A DNA stretch of 64,000 bases. Origin: Oceanisphaera arctica (GTDB lineage Bacteria > Pseudomonadota > Gammaproteobacteria > Enterobacterales > Aeromonadaceae). The stretch spans positions 1 through 64,000 of the forward strand of contig NZ_MPZM01000014.1 of the NCBI RefSeq assembly GCF_002936955.1. Reading direction: 5' to 3'. A program made the position numbers and the translations under genes. Every line of letters begins with the position of its first letter. Positions within the stretch are counted from its first letter, which is position 1. The notes beneath the pieces were generated by a model. The model saw only the letters and a list, made by a program, of their open reading frames with translations, was not told where the DNA came from and did no database searches. Shown here piece after piece: positions 47,090 to 54,807 of the stretch.

Positions 47090-47464
47090 ATGAAACCGGG
47101 TAAAACAGGACTGGCGCGCATCATCGCCGCCGGCGGCTATTCGTTGCAGGGGCTGAAGAGCGCCTATCGTCATGAAGCGGCCTTTCGTCAGGAATGCTGG
47201 CTGGTGGCGGTACTGCTGCCGGTGGCGCTGATCTGGAGCCCGGGATTGGTGAAAACCCTGTTGCTGATCGGCAGCCTGATGCTGGTGCCGATAGTGGAGC
47301 TGCTCAACTCGGCGCTGGAGGCGGTGGTGGACAGAATTGGCCCCGAGCATCACGAGCTGTCGGGCCGGGCCAAGGACATGGGATCGGCGGCGGTGCTGCT
47401 GACCATGCTGCTGATGGGGCTGGTATGGGGTCTGGTGTTGCTTGATGCCCTGTTTGTGGGTTAA
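47090..47464 (+). CDS. dgkA: Diacylglycerol kinase
   Basis: 124-residue integral membrane kinase with three helices that phosphorylates diacylglycerol to phosphatidic acid. Conserved signature ELLNSALEAVVDRIGPEHHELSGRAKDMGSAAV is present in pieces that match the family, including the Glu residues that bind Mg-ATP. EptA releases diacylglycerol, so the pairing with the divergent eptA is functional; dgkA also accompanies mcr-3 type genes on plasmids. Confidence 0.95.
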   Translation: MKPGKTGLARIIAAGGYSLQGLKSAYRHEAAFRQECWLVAVLLPVALIWSPGLVKTLLLIGSLMLVPIVELLNSALEAVVDRIGPEHHELSGRAKDMGSAAVLLTMLLMGLVWGLVLLDALFVG

Positions 47465-47486
47465 TCGCATTCACTTTTGCATAACA

Positions 47487-47509
47487 CATCATTAACTTTG
47501 TTAATGATG
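47487..47509. promoter_or_regulatory. Perfect AT-rich inverted repeat upstream of creatinase
   Basis: CATCATTAAC and GTTAATGATG are perfect 10-base arms around TTT. It lies 23 bases after dgkA and 122 bases before the creatinase gene. Low GC and no T tract argue for an operator more than a terminator. Confidence 0.45.
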
Positions 47510-47631
47510 GGATTTAAAGTATTCATTTCTATTATGACAAGGCCGAACTTAGTATCAGGTCATGCGCTAAGCCCGGTTGTTCCAGCAGCGCAAACAACCC
47601 AGTTACTGTCATAGAGGAAGGAAGCCTTATC

Positions 47632-48843
47632 ATGCAAATGCCACAGACCCTGAATATTCCCAACGGCGAAAAAGTCCAGGGCATGTTTTCCAAAGAAGAA
47701 ATGGCCTCACGTCAGTCCAAGCTGCGCAGCTACATGGCCGCCAACGACGTAGACGCTGTGCTGTTTACCTCTTATCACAACATCAACTACTTCAGTGACT
47801 TCGTCTATTGCCGCTTCGGCCGTGACTATGGCCTGGCCGTGACCCAGAACATTCACACCACCATTACCGCCAACATTGACGGCGGCCAGCCTTACCGCCG
47901 CAACGCCCTGGGCGACAACCTGGTGTACACGGACTGGCAGAAAGACAACTTCTTCTATGCGGTCAAGTCGCTGATCGGCGGCGCCCGCCGCGTGGGCGTA
48001 GAATTCGACCACATCAACCTGCAAAACCTGGACAAGCTCAAGGCCGCCTTGCCGGAAGCCGAGTTCGTCGATATCGGCGTGCCCACCATGAAGATGCGCA
48101 TGTACAAGTCGGCGGAAGAAATCGCCGTGATCAAGCAGGGTGCCCGTGTGGCCGATGTGGGCGGCGCAGCCATCCGTGACGCCATCGCTGTTGGCGTGCC
48201 GGAATACGAAGTGGCCCTGGCCGGTACTCAGGCCATGGTGCGCGAAATTGCTAAAACCTTCCCTCATGGCGAGCTGATGGACACCTGGGTTTGGTTCCAG
48301 TCCGGTATCAACACCGACGGCGCCCACAACCCGGTCACCAGCCGCAAGATTGAAGCCGGCGACATCCTGAGCCTGAACACCTTCCCGATGATCGGTGGCT
48401 ATTACACCGCGCTGGAACGTACCCTGTTCAGCGAGCATGTATCTGACCGTCACCTGGAGCTGTGGGAACTCAACTGCAAGGTACACCGCCGCGGTCTGGA
48501 ACTGATCAAGGCCGGTACTCGCTGCTGTGACATCGCCCACGAGCTGAACGAAATTTTCGCCGAGCAGGATGCGCTGCAATACCGCACCTTCGGCTACGGT
48601 CACTCCTTCGGTACCCTGAGCCACTACTACGGCCGCGAAGCCGGACTGGAACTGCGTGAAGATATCGAAACAGTACTGGAGCCGGGCATGGTGGTGTCGA
48701 TGGAGCCGATGATCATGCTGCCGGAAGGCATGCCGGGTGCCGGTGGTTATCGTGAACACGATATCCTGGTGATCAGCGACAGCGGAGTAGAGAACATCAC
48801 CCGCTTCCCGTTCGGTCCCGAGCACAACATCATCAAGGGCTAA
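47632..48843 (+). CDS. Creatinase (creatine amidinohydrolase)
   Basis: 403-residue enzyme that hydrolyses creatine to sarcosine and urea. It is colinear with Pseudomonas putida creatinase from MQMP to the C-terminus, including the FTSYHNINYFSDF segment, the catalytic His232 (INTDGAHNPVT) and the very conserved FGYGHSFGTLSHYYGREAG stretch. The fold is that of M24 peptidases but without metal ligands. An AGAGGAAGGAAG site precedes the ATG. The gene has its own terminator, so the transporter genes downstream are transcribed separately. The frame is intact. Confidence 0.92.
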   Translation: MQMPQTLNIPNGEKVQGMFSKEEMASRQSKLRSYMAANDVDAVLFTSYHNINYFSDFVYCRFGRDYGLAVTQNIHTTITANIDGGQPYRRNALGDNLVYTDWQKDNFFYAVKSLIGGARRVGVEFDHINLQNLDKLKAALPEAEFVDIGVPTMKMRMYKSAEEIAVIKQGARVADVGGAAIRDAIAVGVPEYEVALAGTQAMVREIAKTFPHGELMDTWVWFQSGINTDGAHNPVTSRKIEAGDILSLNTFPMIGGYYTALERTLFSEHVSDRHLELWELNCKVHRRGLELIKAGTRCCDIAHELNEIFAEQDALQYRTFGYGHSFGTLSHYYGREAGLELREDIETVLEPGMVVSMEPMIMLPEGMPGAGGYREHDILVISDSGVENITRFPFGPEHNIIKG

Positions 48844-48850
48844 TTGATTG

Positions 48851-48879
48851 GGGCTCGCCGGTTCAGGCGGGCCCTTTTT
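48851..48879 (+). terminator. Terminator of the creatinase gene
   Basis: GGGCTCGCC (48851-48859) pairs with GGCGGGCCC (48866-48874), one G-T wobble, followed by five T. It lies 7 bases after the stop codon. Good intrinsic terminator. Confidence 0.83.
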
Positions 48880-48883
48880 GTCT

Positions 48884-49013
48884 TTAAACAACCTTAAACA
48901 ACAGAATATCGATACCGGCAATAATAGGGAGACTCGTTATTGCCAGACTACTTCTGGTGAGGCCGGTGTAAACCGGTGGAATCAGGGAATGTGCAACCAG
49001 CGTAGCGATACGC
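48884..49013 (+). promoter_or_regulatory. Candidate structured leader of the small-protein/symporter operon
   Basis: Starts with a 9-base direct repeat TTAAACAAC (48884-48892 and 48894-48902), one helical turn apart and operator-like. Then come GGCAATAA/TTATTGCC (48917-48924/48937-48944), an outer pair CTGGT/ACCAG (48954-48958/48996-49000) enclosing CCGGT-GTAA-ACCGG (48963-48976), and CGTA-GCGA-TACG (49001-49012). Both inner hairpins have GNRA tetraloops, a hallmark of real RNA structure. The ribosome site of the next gene lies 11 bases further on. No known riboswitch core was recognised. Confidence 0.42.
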
Positions 49014-49033
49014 CGCTCAAAGAGGTAGAAATT

Positions 49034-49153
49034 ATGTTGTCTCAATCCTGGACCATGGAATGGTTCGTTTATCTGAATGCCACGATTATTGTCTGGTCCG
49101 TACTGGCTTACGGCTACCGCGAGTTTATCCACAAAGGTGGTCGTGGTCGCTGA
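49034..49153 (+). CDS. 39-residue single-helix membrane protein linked to a symporter
   Basis: Very short protein with one predicted membrane helix (about residues 9-27, WFVYLNATIIVWSVLAYGY) and a basic C-terminus (HKGGRGR) that would face the cytoplasm. A GAGGTAG site precedes the ATG. It lies 48 bases upstream of a sodium:solute symporter in the same direction. The second symporter in this window also has a one-helix partner, which argues that both are real genes and possible accessory subunits. Similar tiny proteins accompany symporters in other bacteria; exact function unknown. Confidence 0.72.
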   Translation: MLSQSWTMEWFVYLNATIIVWSVLAYGYREFIHKGGRGR

Positions 49154-49201
49154 GCCATGATGCCTGTTTGTCGGACAAACCTGGATTAAAGGGAATTTGT
49201 G

Positions 49202-50665
49202 ATGGAAAATTATCAATTTTTGAACTGGTCTCTGCTACTGGGGTCATTTGGCGTTTTGATTTTGATCGGCTACCTGTCGAGTCGGGCGATCAAAGACAGC
49301 GACGCCGCCGGCTTTCTGGTCGCGGGTCGCAGCCTGGGGCCCTTCGTGGGTGCGGGTACCATAGTGGCCACCGGCTTCAGCGGCTGGGGCTTCATGGGCT
49401 CCCCCGGGGTGGCTTACGAGTTTGGTTCGATAGAAGTGCTGGGTAACTTCTTCTTTGCCCCGGCCATGGTGATTGCCGTGCTGTATTTTGCCAACTTCCT
49501 GCGCAAGCGGGCAGAAGAACTGGGCAGCTGTACCATCCCCGAATATGTATCTCAGGTGCACGGTGGTGGTTCGCGGATCGAGCGTTGGGTCAAGGGTGTT
49601 GCCGCCGCCATTACCATAGTGCTGCTGCTGGTGTTTCTGACCAGTCAGATCAAGGCCGTGGGTCTGCTGGGAGCTTCCTGGCTGGGCATCAGCCTGACGG
49701 AAAGCGCGGTCTTGATGATTGGGGTGATCATCCTCTACACCATGCTGGGTGGCCTGGCCGCCGTGGCCTGGACCGATACCCTGATGGTGGTGGGCATGTG
49801 CATCGGCGCCGTGGTGATGATGGTGCAGATTTTCACCGACGTCAGCCTGACCGAATTCGTGGATCGGCTGAACGCGGTTGATCCGGAGCTGCTCAATCCT
49901 TCGACCGCGGCGCCTTACGGCGAGAGCAAGAGCTCGGTGTTCCTGGTGTTGCCCTATGCCTTCCTGTTTACCGCTGTGTTGCCTTATATGGCGGTGCGCT
50001 TCCTGGCGTTCAAACCGTCGGTGAAGATGCATCATGTGGCTATCTGGGTTGCGCCTCTGGGTTGTTTGCTGAGCCTGGTGCCGATTATCGGCCTCTATGT
50101 GCGCATCGCTCATCCCGAACTGGCCGACTCGGATCAGGCCATGCCGGCATATCTGGCTACCTTCCTGCATCCGGCGCTGGCGGGGATCATCACCCTGTTC
50201 ATCCTGTTTGCCATGAAGTCCACCGCCAACTCGCTGCTGCATACGGTGTCGAGCGCCGCGTCTCACGACCTGCGTACCGCCCTGTTCCCCAACAGTAACG
50301 CCAGCAACCAGCGTATCCTGTGGATCAACCGCAGCTGGGTAGCGATTCTCGGTGTGGTCGGTTTCCTGATGATGCTGTTCGCGCCGCCCTTCATGTTGTC
50401 CTGGCTGGGTATTCTCGGCTCCGGCACCCTGCTGGCGGTGATGATAGGCCCCGTGTTTATCTCTTCCTTCTGGCAGGGTAACGCCTATGGCGCCCTGGCA
50501 GCCATGTTCACCGGGCTGGTCACCAGTGGTAGCTTCCTGCTGTTCACCGATGTGGGCTGGGTAGAAGGGCCGCTCTACGGTTGCCTGGCTTCCAGCGTCA
50601 TCTACGTGGCGGTGAGCAAGCTTACCCAGGGAGTGGCATCCGCCGCCATGGCACGTAGCTACTGA
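49202..50665 (+). CDS. Sodium:solute symporter, substrate unknown
   Basis: 487-residue member of the SSS family (PutP/PanF type) with about 13 hydrophobic helices. Typical features are DAAGFLVAGRSLGPFVGAG near the N-terminus, the GFSGWGFMGSPG loop and the sodium-site region around MKSTANSLLHTVSSAASHDL. Its position after creatinase suggests uptake of creatine, sarcosine or a related betaine-like compound, but this is inference. The ATG at 49202 has a AAAGGGA site. A bidirectional terminator follows. Confidence 0.88.
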   Translation: MENYQFLNWSLLLGSFGVLILIGYLSSRAIKDSDAAGFLVAGRSLGPFVGAGTIVATGFSGWGFMGSPGVAYEFGSIEVLGNFFFAPAMVIAVLYFANFLRKRAEELGSCTIPEYVSQVHGGGSRIERWVKGVAAAITIVLLLVFLTSQIKAVGLLGASWLGISLTESAVLMIGVIILYTMLGGLAAVAWTDTLMVVGMCIGAVVMMVQIFTDVSLTEFVDRLNAVDPELLNPSTAAPYGESKSSVFLVLPYAFLFTAVLPYMAVRFLAFKPSVKMHHVAIWVAPLGCLLSLVPIIGLYVRIAHPELADSDQAMPAYLATFLHPALAGIITLFILFAMKSTANSLLHTVSSAASHDLRTALFPNSNASNQRILWINRSWVAILGVVGFLMMLFAPPFMLSWLGILGSGTLLAVMIGPVFISSFWQGNAYGALAAMFTGLVTSGSFLLFTDVGWVEGPLYGCLASSVIYVAVSKLTQGVASAAMARSY

Positions 50666-50696
50666 GTCGCTGAATGGTCAAGTAATAGCTAAATCG

Positions 50697-50721
50697 AAAG
50701 CCCGGATCTTCCGGGCTTTTT
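50697..50721. terminator. Bidirectional terminator
   Basis: AAAGCCCGGA (50697-50706) and TCCGGGCTTT (50710-50719), a perfect stem with a 3-base loop and T tract, between the convergent symporter and oxidoreductase genes. Confidence 0.88.
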
Positions 50722-50750
50722 CATGTTATTCGGACCGAGATTGTGGACAG

Positions 50751-51989
50751 TTACAGGAAGCGTGCCGGTGATAGTGCAGTGGCCAGTTCATCAGGTTGTC
50801 GACCGGCCAGGCAGTCAGCCACCAACTGACCGGTCACCGCGGCCAGAGTCATGCCCAAGTGGCCATGACCAAAGGCCAGGATGACGCGTTTATTGTCCGG
50901 CAGGGGACCGATAACGGGCAATGAGTCGGGGGTGCTGTGGCGTACTCCCATCCATCGTGAGGCTACCGAGACCGGGCGACCAAACAGGGTTGATGCCCAC
51001 TCTTGCATATGCCGATATCGGTCTTTTGCTTCAGATGCTGCAGGCTGAGCAAATTGTGTGGTACCGGCGATGCGGATGCCGTTGTCCATGGGAGTGGCAT
51101 AGAAATAATGAGCGAGCCAGCCGACGGGCCGGTTCAGCACCAGATCCGGATCGTCCAGCATCAGGTGATAGCCGCGCTCGCTGACCACCGGTAGCTTGAC
51201 CCCCAAAGGGGCCAGCAGCTGCTGGTTGCCCATACCGGCGCAGAGCACCACGGCATCGGCAACGAGTTCCTGCTCACCAGCCCGGACCAGCACCTTGTCA
51301 CCCGACTGCCTGAGCGTATCAACCGATAACGGATGATAATCCAGACCTTGCTCCAGCAGTTGCTCGTGGAGTTGTGTGCAGAGCTGCCGGGGATGACGCA
51401 ACGACCAGGTGTCAGGATACCAGAGGCCTCCTTCCAGACCTTGGGGGTTCAGTCCCGGCTCCAGTTTCAGCAACGCCTCCCGATCCAGAGCTTCACATTG
51501 CACCCCGTCTCGTTGCTTGGCGGCGGCCAGTTTTGCCAGTTGCGGGCCCATGGCGGCAGCCTGGCGATAGACTTGCAGGCATCCCCTGGTCTGGTAGACC
51601 TCATCCGAGCCCAGGCTTTTCAGTAACTGCTGCTGCAACAGGGTTCCCCTGGCAACCAGCTCGACCAGGGTTCGCTTGTTTTCGGTAAAGGGGCCTTTGC
51701 CTATGGCGTGCAGGAAAGCGCGACCAAAGCTGGTCAGCTCAGGCAGATAATGAGGAGCGATCGACAATGCGCGTTTGCTGCGGATTATTTCCTTGAACAT
51801 GGAGCGCAGACTGTCGGGGTTGGATAGTGGAGTGGTGGCATAATTGGCGATAAGACCGGCATTGCCCGACGAGGTACCCGAGCCGGGTTGACTCTCATCC
51901 AGCAAGGTCACTCGATAACCCTTGTCCAGTAATGTTTTAGAGACGGACAGGCCAACAATACCTGCGCCGACCACGATGACATGTTTCAT
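50751..51989 (-). CDS. FAD-dependent amine/amino acid oxidoreductase (DadA-like)
   Basis: 412-residue flavoprotein of the DAO family: N-terminal dinucleotide motif VVGAGIVGLSVSKTL, then SGTSSGNAGLI and a C-terminal RHSTPDSLPVIGPLP ... FGHGHLGMTLA segment that closes the FAD site. The family includes D-amino acid dehydrogenase, sarcosine oxidase and D-hydroxyproline dehydrogenase; sequence alone does not choose. Context with creatinase makes sarcosine an attractive substrate (inference). It lies downstream of a symporter and small-protein gene but behind a GC hairpin and a long inverted repeat. Confidence 0.82.
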   Translation of the reverse strand: MKHVIVVGAGIVGLSVSKTLLDKGYRVTLLDESQPGSGTSSGNAGLIANYATTPLSNPDSLRSMFKEIIRSKRALSIAPHYLPELTSFGRAFLHAIGKGPFTENKRTLVELVARGTLLQQQLLKSLGSDEVYQTRGCLQVYRQAAAMGPQLAKLAAAKQRDGVQCEALDREALLKLEPGLNPQGLEGGLWYPDTWSLRHPRQLCTQLHEQLLEQGLDYHPLSVDTLRQSGDKVLVRAGEQELVADAVVLCAGMGNQQLLAPLGVKLPVVSERGYHLMLDDPDLVLNRPVGWLAHYFYATPMDNGIRIAGTTQFAQPAASEAKDRYRHMQEWASTLFGRPVSVASRWMGVRHSTPDSLPVIGPLPDNKRVILAFGHGHLGMTLAAVTGQLVADCLAGRQPDELATALSPARFL

Positions 51990-52037
51990 GTTAATAAAAC
52001 CACCTGATTGATTTTAATGGCAGTGACAAGATGCGTT

Positions 52038-52141
52038 GTTAAATAACGGCTCGTGATGTTGCCGAACCCATCGGCTCAGACCCCAGGCGCACCAGAGGGA
52101 AGCTGATTGCGGCCTAAAGTAGCGAGCATCGGTTATTTAAC
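52038..52141. repeat. Long inverted-repeat element upstream of the DadA-like gene
   Basis: GTTAAATAAC (52038-52047) and GTTATTTAAC (52132-52141) are perfect complementary arms; GGCTCG-side GCTCG (52049-52053) and CGAGC (52123-52127) extend the stem, and a further hairpin (TCGGC/GCCGA type, around 52061-52075) sits inside. Total span 104 bases. It has no flanking target duplication that I can see. It could be a leader RNA of the minus-strand gene, or a small MITE-like element. Confidence 0.5.
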
Positions 52142-52160
52142 AGGGCAATAAGGGTTGATA

Positions 52161-52177
52161 GGGGGGCAGCGCCCCCC
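52161..52177 (-). terminator. GC-rich hairpin after the 33-residue gene
   Basis: GGGGGGC-AGC-GCCCCCC, a perfect 7-bp stem 7 bases after the stop of the small minus-strand gene. It lacks a T tract. Likely partial terminator between the symporter unit and the DadA-like gene. Confidence 0.55.
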
Positions 52178-52183
52178 TGCTAA

Positions 52184-52285
52184 TTAATTTTCTTTATAGA
52201 ATCTGTAGGACATAACACCGATAGCCAGCGCAGTCAGAATACAGGTGGCGGATGTGGCATAAATGGCGAATTCGAACCAATGCAT
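52184..52285 (-). CDS. 33-residue single-helix membrane protein linked to a symporter
   Basis: Too short for usual gene callers but well supported: an AAGGAG site lies 7 bases before the ATG, and the gene starts 14 bases after the symporter stop on the same strand. The product is almost entirely one membrane helix (FEFAIYATSATCILTALAIG, residues 4-23) with a short polar tail (YRFYKEN). It parallels the 39-residue protein beside the other symporter, although the order is reversed (here after, there before the symporter). Likely an accessory or stabilising subunit (inference). Confidence 0.72.
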   Translation of the reverse strand: MHWFEFAIYATSATCILTALAIGVMSYRFYKEN

Positions 52286-52299
52286 ATATGAACTCCTTG

Positions 52300-53712
52300 T
52301 TAACTGTTTTTGGTGATGAGTGTGGCCGGCCGGCTGTTTTTAAAGGTGTGATAAATCACGGTAAAGGTCAGAAGATTGGCCGATACACCGGCGACCAGAG
52401 CGGACAGTCCCGTCATGCCGCTCAGATCCCAGGGGCCCCATTTCCACACAATGGTGACCAGGGCACCGGCGATGATGGCACCGATGGCCGACTTGCTGCA
52501 TTTAAGGTCAAGGAGCACACCCAGCACAAAAGGAATGAGTATGGTTGGCGCCCACAGTGAATAACTGATCAGCAGAGCATCGATGATGGAGGTCGCATAC
52601 AGGGCGAACACAACGGCGCCGATACCAATTAACAGGTTTACCAGGCGCTCAATCCACAGTTTATTTTTCTCGCCGACATCGGGGTTGATAAAGCCTTGAT
52701 AGATATCCTTGACGAAGATGACCGACGCCGAGTTGAGGTAGGAATCGGCAGTCGACATCACCACTGCCAGCAGGGAGGCGAGTACCAGACCGGTGATGCC
52801 CAGGGGCAAGGCGGTTCTGATCAGTTCGGGCATGGCCAGGTCCGGGCTGATATCCGGGTACAGGATCAGAGCAATCAGACCAATAGTCGAGCTGACAAAA
52901 TAGAACAGAAAACCAAACACACCCGAGATGGTATAGCCTATCTTGGCATTGCGAGAGTCGGGTGCCGCCAGTGCGCGTTGGGTATAGGGTGGCACCAGGG
53001 TTTCACCCAGCAGGAAGGCGATAAACAGGCTCAGGAACATGCCGGGGCCGTAGTCGCCCATGATGCTGAAATGGCTGTCGGGTAACCGGGCAATCAGCTG
53101 TTCTGCCCCACCCACTTCATTGATGCCGATCATCAGAGTGATCGGCATGAAGATGGCCAGCATCAGAAACTGGACCACGTCGGTCTGTATTACCGCCCAC
53201 ATGCCGCCAATGGTGGAGTAAAGCAGCACGACGCCCATGCCGATCAGAATGCCGGTGGTAATATCAATGCCGATAATGGCATTGAATACGGTCCCGACCG
53301 CCAGTGCCTGGGCACCCAGGATCCCGATACAGAATATCAGTGAAAAGATACCGGTAATCAGCCGTGCATAACGACCGAACTGTTGTTCCATGATGTCGCC
53401 AACCGTATGAGCGCCAATATACCGCTTCAGTTTGGGAGCAATGAATATCCCCGTTAATACGGTAGCTATCGGAAAGGCGCTGGCCGCGAACATGAAGGCG
53501 TAGCCGTGATCAAATGCCTGTCCGGCCCGGCCCATGGAGGCACCACCGCCGAGGAAGGAGGCGGCCAGAGTGGCAAACAGGATGGGCCAGGTTATCTTGT
53601 TGCCGGCAACGGCAAAGTCGGCGCTGGAGTTTACCTTTTTGACACTTCGGTAACCGATGTACCCCAGCAATATAAAGTAGGCCAGCAGGCCCATCACATC
53701 CAAGTAGTGCAT
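52300..53712 (-). CDS. Sodium:solute symporter, second copy type
   Basis: 470-residue SSS-family symporter with about 13 helices, clearly different from the one at 49202. Landmarks: SSADFAVAGNKITWPILFATLAAS near the N-terminus, GASMGRAGQAF, and VVMSTADSYLNSASVIFVKDIYQ, the sodium-binding region (S and T in MSTADSYLN). Substrate unknown; the downstream DadA-like enzyme suggests an amino acid or amine. It is divergent from a LysR regulator with paired operator-like repeats between them. Confidence 0.87.
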   Translation of the reverse strand: MHYLDVMGLLAYFILLGYIGYRSVKKVNSSADFAVAGNKITWPILFATLAASFLGGGASMGRAGQAFDHGYAFMFAASAFPIATVLTGIFIAPKLKRYIGAHTVGDIMEQQFGRYARLITGIFSLIFCIGILGAQALAVGTVFNAIIGIDITTGILIGMGVVLLYSTIGGMWAVIQTDVVQFLMLAIFMPITLMIGINEVGGAEQLIARLPDSHFSIMGDYGPGMFLSLFIAFLLGETLVPPYTQRALAAPDSRNAKIGYTISGVFGFLFYFVSSTIGLIALILYPDISPDLAMPELIRTALPLGITGLVLASLLAVVMSTADSYLNSASVIFVKDIYQGFINPDVGEKNKLWIERLVNLLIGIGAVVFALYATSIIDALLISYSLWAPTILIPFVLGVLLDLKCSKSAIGAIIAGALVTIVWKWGPWDLSGMTGLSALVAGVSANLLTFTVIYHTFKNSRPATLITKNS

Positions 53713-53770
53713 AACACTCTCCTACGTCCATTTTTGTTGTGAGAATGTATTCATTATGTTAATCCTTGAG

Positions 53771-53810
53771 GTATAAGATCAAATAATACTTTTTGATGGA
53801 TGTATAAGAT
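53771..53810. promoter_or_regulatory. Paired direct repeats between symporter and LysR gene
   Basis: GTATAAGAT occurs at 53771-53779 and 53802-53810, 31 bases apart (three helical turns), and a dyad ATCAAA/TTTGAT (53778-53783/53792-53797) lies between them. AT-rich dyads of this kind in the gap between a LysR gene and its divergent target are the usual LysR binding arrangement. Confidence 0.5.
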
Positions 53811-53857
53811 AAATCTTTACCCTGTTGGTTAACATCATACGCTGCTCGAGGTTATTC

Positions 53858-54790
53858 ATGATTCCCAAGATAAATGCAAAACAACTTTATATATTTCAAG
53901 AGGTTATGAGTAGCGGTAGTATCAGCAAGGCGGCGCGTCGCCTGGGTCTTACGCAACCGGCGGTGAGTTCGGCCATTGCCAACCTTGAGAGTGATATGGG
54001 CTTTATGTTGTTCAAGCGGAACCACTACGGCACCGAGATGACCATCGAGGCCAAGACCTTTTCCGAAGGGGTTGAGCGAGCACTGAAGGCGCTGAGTAAT
54101 CTGGAGGAGCTGGCCGAAAACCTGAAGAATGGCAGGGTCGGAAAGTTACAGATAGGCTGCATGCCGGGACTGGCAACCCTGGCACCCAGGATTGTTGCCG
54201 GCTTTATGCGTAACAATCCAGACGTGAAGCTGTCTTTGCAGACCTTTCCATCCCGGAAGGTAGAAGAATGGGTTGCCGGCGGCCATTTCGACCTTGGAAT
54301 AGTGGAAAAACCACAAGCAAAAAATGAGCTGGAGATCTTTCCCTATAGTTTCCGGATGTTTTGTGCGTTGCCACCAGGCTCACCACTGGCCGACAAGAAG
54401 GAAATCACCATCGAAGATCTGGAGGGCAGGCCGATCATTACCCTGGGTGATGCGCATCAGAGCACCATGCAGTTGCGCAGCCTGGCTTACAAACACAACT
54501 GTTCTCTCAATGTGGTCGCAGAAACGCAGTTGTTCCCCTCGGCGATGGCTCTGGTCAATGAGGGGGTCGGCTATGCGCTGATCGATCCGGTCACTGCGAT
54601 GGAATATGGAAAAAGAAATGACAACACAGTGGTGTTACGGCCTTTTACGCCGCAAGTCGAGTTCGAAGTGGCTATCATTCTACCGAAATTTCATTTGGTC
54701 TCCCGGCTTTGCCATCAGTTTCAGACCGCTTTGAAAGAGGAATTTGATCAGATGGCAACGTCTTTCTCAACAGAGAGGTTCGAACGATAA
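53858..54790 (+). CDS. LysR-family regulator beside the symporter operon
   Basis: 310-residue regulator with N-terminal winged helix (NAKQLYIFQEVMSSGSISKAARRLGLTQPAVS) and a periplasmic-binding-protein-like effector domain from about 95. The ATG at 53858 has a GAGG site; an upstream TTG at 53825 is less likely. Being divergent from the symporter/small-protein/DadA-like group, it is the natural candidate for its regulator. The base composition of the intergenic DNA is AT-rich relative to neighbours. Confidence 0.88.
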   Translation: MIPKINAKQLYIFQEVMSSGSISKAARRLGLTQPAVSSAIANLESDMGFMLFKRNHYGTEMTIEAKTFSEGVERALKALSNLEELAENLKNGRVGKLQIGCMPGLATLAPRIVAGFMRNNPDVKLSLQTFPSRKVEEWVAGGHFDLGIVEKPQAKNELEIFPYSFRMFCALPPGSPLADKKEITIEDLEGRPIITLGDAHQSTMQLRSLAYKHNCSLNVVAETQLFPSAMALVNEGVGYALIDPVTAMEYGKRNDNTVVLRPFTPQVEFEVAIILPKFHLVSRLCHQFQTALKEEFDQMATSFSTERFER

Positions 54791-54807
54791 GCTCTTCCTT
54801 CGTTAAT

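Noticed and set aside
48953-49010. Resemblance to TPP or cobalamin riboswitch pieces (ACCAGCGTAG, CCGGTGTAAA)
   Set aside because: The required partner motifs (CTGAGA for TPP, the GGGAA and B12-box order for cobalamin) are missing or in the wrong order.
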